Of a DNA stretch of 24,978 nucleotides, positions 15,698-23,371 are shown one piece after another (within the stretch, counting starts at the first letter, position 1; each line of letters opens with the position of its first letter). The translations under genes and the position numbers were made by a program. The notes below the pieces were generated by a model that ran no database searches, was not told the DNA's origin, and worked only from the letters and a program-made list of their open reading frames with translations. The DNA comes from an uncultured Oscillospiraceae bacterium (GTDB lineage Bacteria > Bacillota > Clostridia > Oscillospirales > Acutalibacteraceae), in the NCBI GenBank assembly GCA_900553255.1, contig USCI01000035.1:1-24978 (forward strand). The letters are read 5' to 3'.

Positions 15698-17161
15698 TCA
15701 GGAGAGGTGGTCCGCAGCCGGAATGCGTTCCGTCAGGTCCCCCGTATCTTCCGGCTCCTGCCACACCAGACGGATAAAATACCCACAATATGTCCAGAAA
15801 ACCGGCACAATAAAGAAGCACATAAAACCGAGCAGGTTAGAGTCAAACAGATTCTCAACCAGTATCCCCACCAGCAAGCCAAACAGCAGCAGAATCACCG
15901 GATAATCCTGACCCCTCCAGGAACCGCAGTAAAGCCGTTTTGCCCCTTTCAGGAGAAACCAAGCGGCAAAAACCACAAACAGCAGCAGGGCAATGACGCC
16001 GTTCCCTACCAGTATCTGCAGATAGACATTATGCATGTTTGCAAACATATTCGGGGACTGTTCCCTCATCTCTTCCGGGATATGCTGTGACGCATATTCC
16101 AAAATATTGGAATCCCCTACGCCAAACAGCAGGTGATCCCTGGCTACCAGCAGGCCCGCCGTCCAGATCGTTTTCCGGCCGTTCGATATGTCGTCACTCA
16201 AATACTCCCGCTGTGTGTCATCCGGAATAATCGGATTCTTTTCGTTGCCCGGCGTATCCGTTCCACTGAGCGTAATATCGATCCTCTGGAAGAGCGGCGG
16301 TAAATACCCCATAAGGTAGTTTGAGCCCTTCCAGGCGGAAAAGCTGGCCCCAAACCCAACGCCGATCATAACAACTGCCAGCAGAGAGAACACCAGCGGC
16401 CGGTGTTTTTCTTTCATAAGAAAGTTTTTGCAGACAAACAGCAGTACGGCAGCCAACGCTATCGACAGACAAACCACGGCGGAGCGGGAATTGCCCAGAA
16501 ACAGTACAAGCAACTGCAGCACTATATTACCGATCAGCAGTATTTTCAGCGGAAGCCGAAGCTTGCCTTCCCGTTTGATGCCGACATAATTAATCAGTGA
16601 CACAAAAACCGAAATAAACGCAAACAGAGAACCGGTGTTGGGATTTCCGAAAATCCCAAACAAACGGTTTTCAAACATGCCGAAAATGTATTCGGTATCC
16701 CCGACCGTATAAGAAAATTTCGTGTCTGTTATGAAAATCACAAAGGACGCCAGTGACGCCAACAGAGTAATCCCGATGATCACAAAACCGATGATGAACA
16801 GATTCCTGCGCACCTGCTGCTCCTTCTGCCTCCGGTCCAGCAGGAGGGGAACCAGCCCTGCTGCCCCGCCGTAAAGGGTGAATACGACGTTGCGCATCAG
16901 GCTGCTGCGGAAATTTACCAGCGCACTTATTCCTGTAACCACAAAGAAAGCAAATACCACCCAGAAAATCTTTTTCTGGAAAAACACGCGGTTTACGAAA
17001 ATATCGTACAGGAAGATTGCTCCTCCCCAGATCAAAAACACCTTCACTGCCGAGGTGGCAAAAGAGATCGTAAAGGGAAACACATACAAAAACGCCATGA
17101 CGATCAGGGCGCACGTATATACCAGCGTATTGGATAGGACTTTATGAATGATTGCTCGCAT
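15698..17161 (-). CDS. O-antigen polymerase/ligase-like membrane protein (Wzy-like)
   Basis: A 487-residue polytopic membrane protein with around ten to twelve hydrophobic segments and one large hydrophilic loop (roughly residues 290-365, containing GVGDSNILEYASQHIPEEM and NMHNVYLQILVGNG). The H-N-x-Y/x-L-Q pattern after that loop is typical of O-antigen ligase/polymerase (Wzy_C) proteins, which join repeat units outside the membrane. The ATG start has GAAGGAG six bases upstream. Pairing with a Wzx-like flippase in the same operon supports a Wzx/Wzy-dependent pathway. Polymerase versus ligase cannot be settled from sequence. Confidence 0.85.
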   Translation of the reverse strand: MRAIIHKVLSNTLVYTCALIVMAFLYVFPFTISFATSAVKVFLIWGGAIFLYDIFVNRVFFQKKIFWVVFAFFVVTGISALVNFRSSLMRNVVFTLYGGAAGLVPLLLDRRQKEQQVRRNLFIIGFVIIGITLLASLASFVIFITDTKFSYTVGDTEYIFGMFENRLFGIFGNPNTGSLFAFISVFVSLINYVGIKREGKLRLPLKILLIGNIVLQLLVLFLGNSRSAVVCLSIALAAVLLFVCKNFLMKEKHRPLVFSLLAVVMIGVGFGASFSAWKGSNYLMGYLPPLFQRIDITLSGTDTPGNEKNPIIPDDTQREYLSDDISNGRKTIWTAGLLVARDHLLFGVGDSNILEYASQHIPEEMREQSPNMFANMHNVYLQILVGNGVIALLLFVVFAAWFLLKGAKRLYCGSWRGQDYPVILLLFGLLVGILVENLFDSNLLGFMCFFIVPVFWTYCGYFIRLVWQEPEDTGDLTERIPAADHLS

Positions 17162-17207
17162 AGCGACTCCTTCACTTACGTTTTTGGGGCTTGTCTGTCA
17201 CAAAGGC

Positions 17208-18329
17208 TTAGCGTGACTGCTGCTCGTCCCCGCCATTCCGGCGGTCCGCCTCCAGATAAAATTCCTGCAGCTTATGGATGACGCTGTCTATATCAAAACC
17301 GGCCTGCTTTACCTGATCGGCATATAAATGCCGGTCCGTATCCGGTACACCGAGAATCTCCTGCGCCCACACCTTTGGCGCAGCCTTCAGCGAACAGTAA
17401 TGAATCCGGTCGGTAATCTTCGTCTCCTGTGTAATTGTGTCCGAAACAAAGCAGGACAGGCCGGAGCACTGGCCTTCAATAACCGAAACCGGAAACCCTT
17501 CATAGAAGGACGGCAGGATCAGCGCATCAAAAGCGGACAGCATCTCATGGACATTATCCACATTCCCCGCAAACACAACCGCCTGCAGTATTCCCAGTTC
17601 CGACGCCCTTTGCCTGCACGACTCCATATCCTTCCCGGCACCGCAGAAGACCAGCCGCGCCTGCGGGTTCATCTTCAGAAGCTCCCGGAAAACCTCCAGC
17701 GTAAAAAGCTGGTTCTTCGGATGCAGAAAATTTCCCACCTGGCCCAGCACAAAAGCGTCGCCAAGCCCATACGTCTGCCGGATTTTTCTGCGGGCGCTCT
17801 CGCTGAAACGGAACCGTTCGGTTTCAATCCCGTTATAAATATAGTGCGTCCCGGCAACATTTCCCTGAAAAAGATATTCCGCTGATTTCCGGCTGCACGA
17901 AAACTTATCTGTAGTATAACGCAAGGTACGCTTGAGGGCGTAAGGATAGACAATTTTTCCCATCCGTGAAGGCGGCATGGAGGTGCTGTGCGCATGCGCA
18001 ATACGCACCGAAGCCCCGCCTTTTTTGGCGCATCTCAGGGCAAACATCGACATCGCATCCTGATGGACTTCCACGATGTTATAGTGGTTTTCCTTAACCA
18101 CACGGGTCAGATCCGCGAGATTCCCGAGAAAACTCTCGCTTTTGGACCGGACATGGTATATACGTCCGCCCAGCGCCCGTATTTCCGGCTCATATTCGCC
18201 GATTCCGCTTCCATGAACGGCAAAATCAAACTGTATCTTATCCCGGTCGATGTTCCGGTAGAAATTCATCAGCATGGTTTCGATTCCACCGCGATTCATG
18301 GTGCCAACCACATGTAAAACGCGAACCAT
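17208..18329 (-). CDS. glycosyltransferase family 4 (GT-B, EpsF-like)
   Basis: A 373-residue retaining glycosyltransferase. The N-terminus VRVLHVVGTMNRGGIETML carries the Gly-Gly acceptor-side loop. GQVGNFLHPKNQ (about 196-207) starts the donor domain, and PSFYEGFPVSVIE contains the EX7E motif (Glu277 and Glu285) that binds the nucleotide sugar. It is first in the polysaccharide operon, about 130 bases downstream of a strong promoter. The ribosome-binding site (GGGTGG) is modest. The sugar used is unknown. Confidence 0.9.
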   Translation of the reverse strand: MVRVLHVVGTMNRGGIETMLMNFYRNIDRDKIQFDFAVHGSGIGEYEPEIRALGGRIYHVRSKSESFLGNLADLTRVVKENHYNIVEVHQDAMSMFALRCAKKGGASVRIAHAHSTSMPPSRMGKIVYPYALKRTLRYTTDKFSCSRKSAEYLFQGNVAGTHYIYNGIETERFRFSESARRKIRQTYGLGDAFVLGQVGNFLHPKNQLFTLEVFRELLKMNPQARLVFCGAGKDMESCRQRASELGILQAVVFAGNVDNVHEMLSAFDALILPSFYEGFPVSVIEGQCSGLSCFVSDTITQETKITDRIHYCSLKAAPKVWAQEILGVPDTDRHLYADQVKQAGFDIDSVIHKLQEFYLEADRRNGGDEQQSR

Positions 18330-18464
18330 TTTACCACCCGTTTTTCCGGTCAGTCTTGACGGGGCGTCTACCTATGATATGGCCGGCGCTCCTGTTCCTA
18401 CTTTTCCCTGAATTACAAAAAATACTTCCAGGATTTGTGCAGCTTTTTGCAAAAAATGATCTTT

Positions 18465-18493
18465 ATTATAGCACAAGGCTTTATTAACGTCAA
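18465..18493 (-). promoter_or_regulatory. sigma-A promoter of the polysaccharide operon
   Basis: On the minus strand TTGACG (18488-18493), a 17-base spacer and TATAAT (18465-18470), with TG one base upstream of the -10 box (extended -10). The leader to the GT4 gene is about 130 bases; I see no clear attenuator in it. Confidence 0.85.
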
Positions 18494-18523
18494 ATCCATA
18501 TGTTTTGCGCGGGTATTTCGGCG

Positions 18524-18561
18524 CACAACAGCCCCGGAGCGTACGCTCCGGGGCTGTTGTG
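18524..18561 (-). terminator. perfect palindrome ending the pflB-pflA operon
   Basis: A 38-base perfect inverted repeat (17-bp arms 18524-18540 and 18545-18561 around GTAC) begins four bases after the pflA stop codon. The minus-strand tail is GTTGTGCGCC if the stem is counted without its outer A/T pairs, so the U-tract is poor. It is probably the operon's 3' end, but release efficiency is uncertain. Confidence 0.55.
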
Positions 18562-18565
18562 TACT

Positions 18566-19294
18566 TCATCTTGCATCCAGGCCGTATCCGCGCAGGAGCT
18601 CCCGCGCCCGATCCACCGCTTCGGCCGGCGGCGGCTGGGTTTCGCTGAGGGTATAGGGGGCGCCGAGCGCCTCCCATTTATACTCCCCCATCTTATGGAA
18701 CGGCAGCAGCTCCACACGCTCAATGCAGCCGTACCGCCGCAGAAGGCGGCCGAGCGCATGCAGCTGCGCCTCCTCCAGCGTCAGGCCCGGCACCAGCACA
18801 TGCCGAATCCACACCCGTTTTCCGGTGTCCTCGCAATGCTCCAGAATTTCCAGCGTATTGTCCATGCTGCGTCCAGTAATCCGGCGGAACAGCGCCTCAT
18901 CCGCCGCCTTCATGTCCAGCAGCAGCATATCCGCCGCGTCCACCGCCTGTCGGCATGCGAGCAGCGGCACACCGCCGGAGGTGTCCAGTGCGGTGTGCAG
19001 ACCGTTTTCCCGGCAACCCTCCAGGATAGCGGCGACAAACTCCGGCTGCATCAGCGGTTCACCGCCCGACAGGGTTACGCCGCCCTTTTCGATGAAATGG
19101 CGGTAGCGCAGGATATCCCTGACTACGTCCGCCGAACCGATTGGCTGGCCGCGGCCGACAGCCCAGGAATCCGGGTTATGGCAGAACAGGCAGCGCAGCG
19201 GGCAGCCCTGCAGAAACAGGACATACCGCACGCCCGGCCCGTCGAGCGCGCCAAAACTCTCCACCGAATGGATATAGCCGATGACGTTTTCCAC
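18566..19294 (-). CDS. pflA: pyruvate formate-lyase-activating enzyme
   Basis: A 242-residue radical-SAM activase that installs the glycyl radical on PflB under anaerobic conditions. The cluster motif is CPLRCLFC (Cys31, 35, 38), followed by HNPDSW; the N-terminal GYIHSVESFGALDGPGVRYV is diagnostic of PflA, and GGEPLMQPEF is the usual SAM-binding segment. The start is GTG, with AAGGAGG five or six bases upstream. It lies 15 bases after pflB, its substrate, in the same operon. Confidence 0.97.
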   Translation of the reverse strand: MENVIGYIHSVESFGALDGPGVRYVLFLQGCPLRCLFCHNPDSWAVGRGQPIGSADVVRDILRYRHFIEKGGVTLSGGEPLMQPEFVAAILEGCRENGLHTALDTSGGVPLLACRQAVDAADMLLLDMKAADEALFRRITGRSMDNTLEILEHCEDTGKRVWIRHVLVPGLTLEEAQLHALGRLLRRYGCIERVELLPFHKMGEYKWEALGAPYTLSETQPPPAEAVDRARELLRGYGLDAR

Positions 19295-19309
19295 GGCGGC
19301 CTCCTTACC

Positions 19310-21523
19310 TCAGAAATGCGTATGGAAGGTGCGGTTGATGACATCCTGCTGCTGCTCACGGGACAGCTTGACAAAGTTGACCGCATAGCCGGACACCCGG
19401 ATGGTCAGCTGCGGGTACTTTTCCGGATGATCCATCGCGTCCATCAGCACTTCGCGGTTGAGCACATTGACATTGATATGATGGCCGTTCTCCTGGAAAT
19501 AGCCGTCGAGCAGCGCAACCAGGTTGCCCTTGCGTTCCTCCCGGTCATGGCCGAGTGCGCCCGGCACGATCGAGAAGGTATAGCTGATGCCGTCCTCCGC
19601 GTAATCATACGGCAGCTTGGCGACCGAGAACATCGACGCGACGCAGCCATGGCTGTCGCGGCCGTGCATCGGGTTGGCTCCCGGTGCAAACGGCTCGCCG
19701 CCCTTGCGGCCGTCCGGCGTGGAGCCGGTCTTTTTGCCGTACACCACGTTGGAGGTGATGGTGAGGATCGACATGGTGGGCTTCGACTCGCGGTAGGTCT
19801 GGCACTTCTGGAGCTTGCTCATGAACAGCTTGACCACCTGCACCGCAATCTCGTCCACCCGGTCGTCGTTGTTGCCGAATTTCGGGAAATCGCCTTCCAC
19901 CTCAAAATCCACCGCAAGCCCGCTCTCGTCGCGGATCGGCCGCACCTTCGCGTACTTGATCGCGGACAGCGAGTCGCACACCACCGACAGCCCGGCCACG
20001 CCGGCCGCCATGGTGCGGAACACGTCGTTGTCGTGCAGCGCCATCTGGATCTTTTCATAGCAGTATTTGTCGTGCATATAATGGATGACGTTGAGGGTGT
20101 TCATATACAGATGCGCCAGCCAGTCGAGGGTCGCATCGTACTTGCGCATCACGTCGTCGTAATCGAGGTATTTGCCGCGGCAGGCGAGCAGCTCCGGCCC
20201 GACCTGCACCCCGCTCTTCTCGTCGCGGCCGCCGTTGATCGCGTACAGCAGCGCCTTGGCGAGATTGGCTCGCGCGCCGAAAAACTGCATCTGCTTACCG
20301 ATGCGCATCGCCGACACGCAGCACGCAATGCCGTAATCGTCGCCGAATTTCTTGCGCATGAGCTCATCGCTCTCGTACTGGATCGAGCAGGTATCGATGG
20401 ACACCTGCGCGCAGTAGCGCTTGAAGTTCTCCGGCAGGCGCGGGCTCCACAGCACCGTGAGGTTCGGCTCGGGCGCCGGACCGAGATTCGTCAGCGTATG
20501 CAGGAAGCGGTAGGACATTTTGGTGACCATGTGCCGCCCGTCGGTGCACATGCCGCCGATCGACTCGGTGACCCAGGTGGGGTCGCCGCTGAACAGCTCG
20601 TCGTACGCCGGGGTGCGCAGGAACCGCACCATACGCAGCTTCATGATGAAATGATCCACAAACTCCTGGATCTCGCTTTCGGTATAGCGCTTCTCCGCCA
20701 GGTCGCGCTCGGCGTATACATCCAGGAAGGTGGACACGCGGCCGAGCGACATCGCTGCGCCGTTCTGTTCCTTGACAGCGGCGAGATAGCCAAAATACAG
20801 CCACTGAATCGCCTCTTTGGTATCCTTTGCCGGCGCGGAGATATCCACGCCGTAGGACGCCGCCATGCGTTTGAGCGCTTCGAGCGCACGAATCTGCTCG
20901 CTGAGCTCCTCACGCTGGCGGATGGCACGGGAATCCATCAGCGCAAAATCCGCCTCGTCGCGCGAACGCTGCTTCTCCCGGATCAGGAAATCCACGCCGT
21001 ACAGCGCCACCCGCCGGTAGTCGCCGATGATCCGCCCGCGGCCATAGGCATCCGGCAGCCCGGTGATGATGCCGCTCTTGCGGGCGGCGCGCATCTCGGG
21101 CGTATACACGTCAAACACCCCGTCGTTATGGGTCTTGCGGTATTTGAACACCTCTTCGATTTTGGGATCCATCTCCCGGCCATAGGCTTCCAGCGAATTG
21201 CGCACCATGCGGATGCCGCCGAACGGCATCACCGCACGGGTCAGCGGCGCGGTGGTCTGCAGACCGACAATCTGCTCCTTCTCCTTATCGATATAGCCCG
21301 GCGCATAGGCGTCAATCCCCGATATGGTGTGGGTGTCGATGTCATAAATTCCGCCGCGTGCGCGTTCCTCCTGCATCAGCGCGGCCACCTCCTCCCACAG
21401 CGCACGGGTGCGCGCGGTGGGGGGCTCCAGAAAGCTCTCGTCCCCATTATACGGCGTATAGTTGCGCACGATGAAATCGCGCACATCCACAAAATCCTGC
21501 CACGTCCCTTTGTTGAATTCCAT
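19310..21523 (-). CDS. pflB: formate C-acetyltransferase (pyruvate formate-lyase)
   Basis: A 737-residue glycyl-radical enzyme that cleaves pyruvate with CoA to acetyl-CoA and formate during fermentation; cytoplasmic. The catalytic cysteine pair is Cys401-Cys402 (GIACCVSAM), and the radical-bearing glycine is Gly712 in RVSGYAVNF near the C-terminus. Length and both sites match the Escherichia coli enzyme closely (760 residues, Cys418/419, Gly734). The ATG start has GGGAAAGGA about 11 bases upstream. It is first in a two-gene operon with its activase. The promoter overlaps an inverted repeat that could be an operator. Confidence 0.98.
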   Translation of the reverse strand: MEFNKGTWQDFVDVRDFIVRNYTPYNGDESFLEPPTARTRALWEEVAALMQEERARGGIYDIDTHTISGIDAYAPGYIDKEKEQIVGLQTTAPLTRAVMPFGGIRMVRNSLEAYGREMDPKIEEVFKYRKTHNDGVFDVYTPEMRAARKSGIITGLPDAYGRGRIIGDYRRVALYGVDFLIREKQRSRDEADFALMDSRAIRQREELSEQIRALEALKRMAASYGVDISAPAKDTKEAIQWLYFGYLAAVKEQNGAAMSLGRVSTFLDVYAERDLAEKRYTESEIQEFVDHFIMKLRMVRFLRTPAYDELFSGDPTWVTESIGGMCTDGRHMVTKMSYRFLHTLTNLGPAPEPNLTVLWSPRLPENFKRYCAQVSIDTCSIQYESDELMRKKFGDDYGIACCVSAMRIGKQMQFFGARANLAKALLYAINGGRDEKSGVQVGPELLACRGKYLDYDDVMRKYDATLDWLAHLYMNTLNVIHYMHDKYCYEKIQMALHDNDVFRTMAAGVAGLSVVCDSLSAIKYAKVRPIRDESGLAVDFEVEGDFPKFGNNDDRVDEIAVQVVKLFMSKLQKCQTYRESKPTMSILTITSNVVYGKKTGSTPDGRKGGEPFAPGANPMHGRDSHGCVASMFSVAKLPYDYAEDGISYTFSIVPGALGHDREERKGNLVALLDGYFQENGHHINVNVLNREVLMDAMDHPEKYPQLTIRVSGYAVNFVKLSREQQQDVINRTFHTHF

Positions 21524-21630
21524 GCGTTACCAGTCCTTTCCCTGTCCGACCGGCCGATTCTTCAGCCTCTCTCTTTCCCGCATCCCGGGTCCGCACTCAA
21601 CGGCGGCCCGTCCTTTTCTCTTATACAAAT

Positions 21631-21659
21631 ACTATACCAGATTCCTAGCTTTTCCACAA
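21631..21659 (-). promoter_or_regulatory. sigma-A promoter of pflB-pflA
   Basis: On the minus strand TTGTGG (21654-21659), 17 bases, then TATAGT (21631-21636) with TG one base upstream of the -10 (extended -10). It lies about 100 bases before the pflB start. A dyad covers the -35 box. Confidence 0.7.
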
Positions 21660-21665
21660 TGGAAA
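21651..21665. promoter_or_regulatory. candidate operator over the pflB -35 box
   Basis: Inverted repeat TTTCCA-CAA-TGGAAA on the plus strand, with perfect 6-bp arms extendable to GCTTT/AAAGC if one base is bulged. It covers the whole -35 box of the pflB promoter. The sequence is not a recognisable Rex or FNR/CRP consensus, so the binding protein is unknown. Confidence 0.4.
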
Positions 21666-21972
21666 GCCGCCCCTTTTGCCTCAAGAATTCCGTTCGACCG
21701 GCGTCGGAATTACTGTACAATTTGAACAAGAGCGCCCCCGCCTTATCGAGCGGAAAGCCGAATTTTTCCTGCCGGAATGCCAGCCGTTTACCGTTTTTTA
21801 CAAAGAAAACGCCAAACAGGCTGTCCGGCAGGCACCGGATGCCCCCTCGCGGAATAGCATGAAGACAGAAGGGTGAGAGGATCCGCTGCTGCGGCATCCC
21901 TGCGGGCTGCGCCGCCGGGCGGGCTGTCCGGGACTGCGCGGCCCTCCGCCCACGAGAAAGGGAGGTCAGTTT
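21666..21972. other. intergenic stretch between pflB promoter and the ATPase gene
   Basis: About 300 bases. A plus-strand candidate promoter is TCGACC (21694-21699), 16 bases, TACAAT (21716-21721), which would give a leader of about 245 bases before the gene at 21973. Open frames on both strands here lack ribosome-binding sites and recognisable similarity. I see no terminator or known RNA. Confidence 0.35.
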
Positions 21973-23094
21973 ATGAGCCTTACAGAAAATCCCGCCGGGC
22001 TGGGCGGACGCATCCGCTATTTCCTCGGCGCCAACACGCCGACCGGATTTGTGGGATACACCGACGACCTGTACGACTGCCGCGGCGGATGGCGCGCTTT
22101 TCTGATCAAAAGCGGACCCGGCACCGGGAAGAACACCCTGATGCGCGCGGTGCTCGACGCCATGACGGCGCGCGGGGAGGAAGCGCAGACCATCTGCTGC
22201 TCCTCCGATCCGCATTCGCTCGACGCCATCCTGCTTGACCGGCTCAAACTGGCGCTGATCGACGCGACCGCGCCGCACATCATTGAGCCGAAATACTGGG
22301 GTGCTGTGGAGGAAATCGTGGATCTGGGCGGCTGCATGGACAACGCCCGCATGCACGAACACGCCGGTGAGGTTATCGAACTGACCGACGCCTGTTCGGC
22401 GCTGCACACCCGCTGCCGGAAATTTTTGTGCGCGGCCGCCTCGCTGCTGGGCGACAGCCGCCGCATCGCCCAGGGCTGCACCGACTTCCCGAAAATCGCC
22501 CGCACCGCGGCGCGCATCGGTGCGCGGGAATTCGGCCCGCCGGCCGGAAAAACCGGCCGGGAGCAGCGCCGCTTCCTGAGCGCGGTGACGCCGGAGGGGC
22601 TGGTGGTCTTCCACGAAACGCTCCAGCTGCAATGCCCGCGCATCTACACCATCGAGGACGAATACGGCGCCGCGTCCCGCGAACTGCTCGCAGACCTGCG
22701 CCGCCGGGCACTGGAAGCCGGGCACGACTGCATCACCTGCGCCTGCCCGCTCGCCCCCTACGACAAGATCGAGCATCTGGTGCTTCCGGAGCTCGGCCTG
22801 GCGTTCACCACCTCCAACAGCTGGCACAAGGCGGATTTTCCGGTCTTTCGCCGCATCCATGCCGCCCGCTTCACCGATGCGGAAACGCTGCGCCTGAAAA
22901 AGCAGGTGATGTCCTTCAACCGCCGCGCCGCCCGCGAGCTGCTGGCCGAGGCGGTGCGCACCGCCGAGGAGGCCAAGGCGGTCCACGACCGTATGGAGGA
23001 TTTCAGCCGCACGGCGATGGACTGGGACAAAGCCGCCGCGCTGACCCGGCAGGTCGTGGACACCTTCACCGGCATCGCGGACGCCGCGGAATAA
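21973..23094 (+). CDS. PRK06851-like P-loop protein with degenerate nucleotide-binding loops
   Basis: A 373-residue protein of a Firmicutes family usually annotated only as ATPase or ATP-binding protein; function unknown. It is an internal duplication: residues 41-103 (RAFLIKSGPGTGKNTLM, later SSDPHSLDAILLDRLKLALIDATAPH) align with 223-285 (RIYTIEDEYGAASRELL, later CPLAPYDKIEHLVLPELGLAFTTSNSWH). The first P-loop reads GPGTGKNT, with Asn54 in place of the Mg-binding Ser/Thr after Lys53. In the second repeat the loop is EDEYGAASR, with no Gly-Lys at all. A charged helical tail (about 305-365) follows. The ATG start has GGGAGG eight bases upstream. It precedes the ABC-F gene on the same strand without an obvious terminator between them. 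Confidence 0.78.
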   Translation: MSLTENPAGLGGRIRYFLGANTPTGFVGYTDDLYDCRGGWRAFLIKSGPGTGKNTLMRAVLDAMTARGEEAQTICCSSDPHSLDAILLDRLKLALIDATAPHIIEPKYWGAVEEIVDLGGCMDNARMHEHAGEVIELTDACSALHTRCRKFLCAAASLLGDSRRIAQGCTDFPKIARTAARIGAREFGPPAGKTGREQRRFLSAVTPEGLVVFHETLQLQCPRIYTIEDEYGAASRELLADLRRRALEAGHDCITCACPLAPYDKIEHLVLPELGLAFTTSNSWHKADFPVFRRIHAARFTDAETLRLKKQVMSFNRRAARELLAEAVRTAEEAKAVHDRMEDFSRTAMDWDKAAALTRQVVDTFTGIADAAE

Positions 23095-23128
23095 AACTGC
23101 GGCGGCGCATGCAGACAAAAACATTCTC

Positions 23129-23157
23129 TTGCTTTTTTGATCCGTTTTGGGTATACT
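23129..23157 (+). promoter_or_regulatory. sigma-A promoter of the ABC-F gene
   Basis: TTGCTT (23129-23134), 17 bases, TATACT (23152-23157). Transcription should start near 23164, giving a 5' leader of about 210 bases that contains the attenuator elements. Confidence 0.75.
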
Positions 23158-23190
23158 AAGGGACAATAACACAGCAAAGGGGATAGAAAG

Positions 23191-23199
23191 TTGCGCTGA
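23191..23199 (+). CDS. candidate two-codon upstream ORF (fMet-Arg)
   Basis: TTG CGC TGA, with GGGG (23179-23182, in AAAGGGGAT) eight bases before the TTG. The stop codon abuts segment 1 of the attenuator. Position and spacing are right for a sensor ORF, but a two-codon frame with a TTG start cannot be shown to be translated from sequence alone. Confidence 0.35.
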   Translation: MR

Positions 23200-23308
23200 T
23201 TTTCCTGCAGAACGTATGACGGCAGCGGTCACCAAGGGTGTACTGCGCCGCCGCAAGCAGGAAAACAGAGCATTCTTTCCCGGCTGGCACATCCCTTCCT
23301 GGGGACTG

Positions 23309-23357
23309 TATGGAGACGGCGGGAAGCGTTTTCCTGCTGTCTCCGTATTTGTTTTTC
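23309..23357 (+). terminator. leader terminator of the ABC-F gene
   Basis: A 17-bp stem (23309-23325 with 23331-23347; three G.U pairs, loop GCGTT) followed by TTTGTTTTTC. It ends directly before the ribosome-binding site (GGGAGGA, 23358-23364), so if it forms, the downstream gene is not transcribed. Confidence 0.88.
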
Positions 23358-23371
23358 GGGAGGAATGTACA

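Larger units (their letters stand above)
23163..23357 (+). promoter_or_regulatory. candidate ribosome-mediated transcription attenuator of the ABC-F gene
   Basis: Segment 1 (TTTTCCTGC, 23200-23208) can pair over 9 bp with segment 2 (GCAGGAAAA, 23257-23265). Segment 3 (23309-23325) pairs with segment 4 (23331-23347) to make the terminator. Segment 2 extended by one base (23256-23265) can instead pair over 10 bp with 23329-23338, which contains a second copy of TTTTCCTGC and most of the terminator's 3' arm. Pairing 2:4 and terminator 3:4 exclude each other. A possible two-codon ORF ends directly before segment 1. A ribosome halted there would cover segment 1, free segment 2 and favour read-through. 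The pairings are seen in the sequence; the mechanism is inferred. Confidence 0.7.

Noticed and set aside
18500..21862. Plus-strand open frame of 1120 codons opposite pflB and pflA
   Set aside because: It is antisense to two well-supported genes, is rich in His/Arg/Gln as expected from the complement of GC-rich codons, has no ribosome-binding site and matches no family I know.
23147..23371. In-frame 75-codon N-terminal extension of the ABC-F gene
   Set aside because: It would start before the -10 box, cross the terminator hairpin and has no similarity to ABC-F proteins; the ATG at 23372 has a strong ribosome-binding site. The internal ATG at 23216 has no Shine-Dalgarno sequence.
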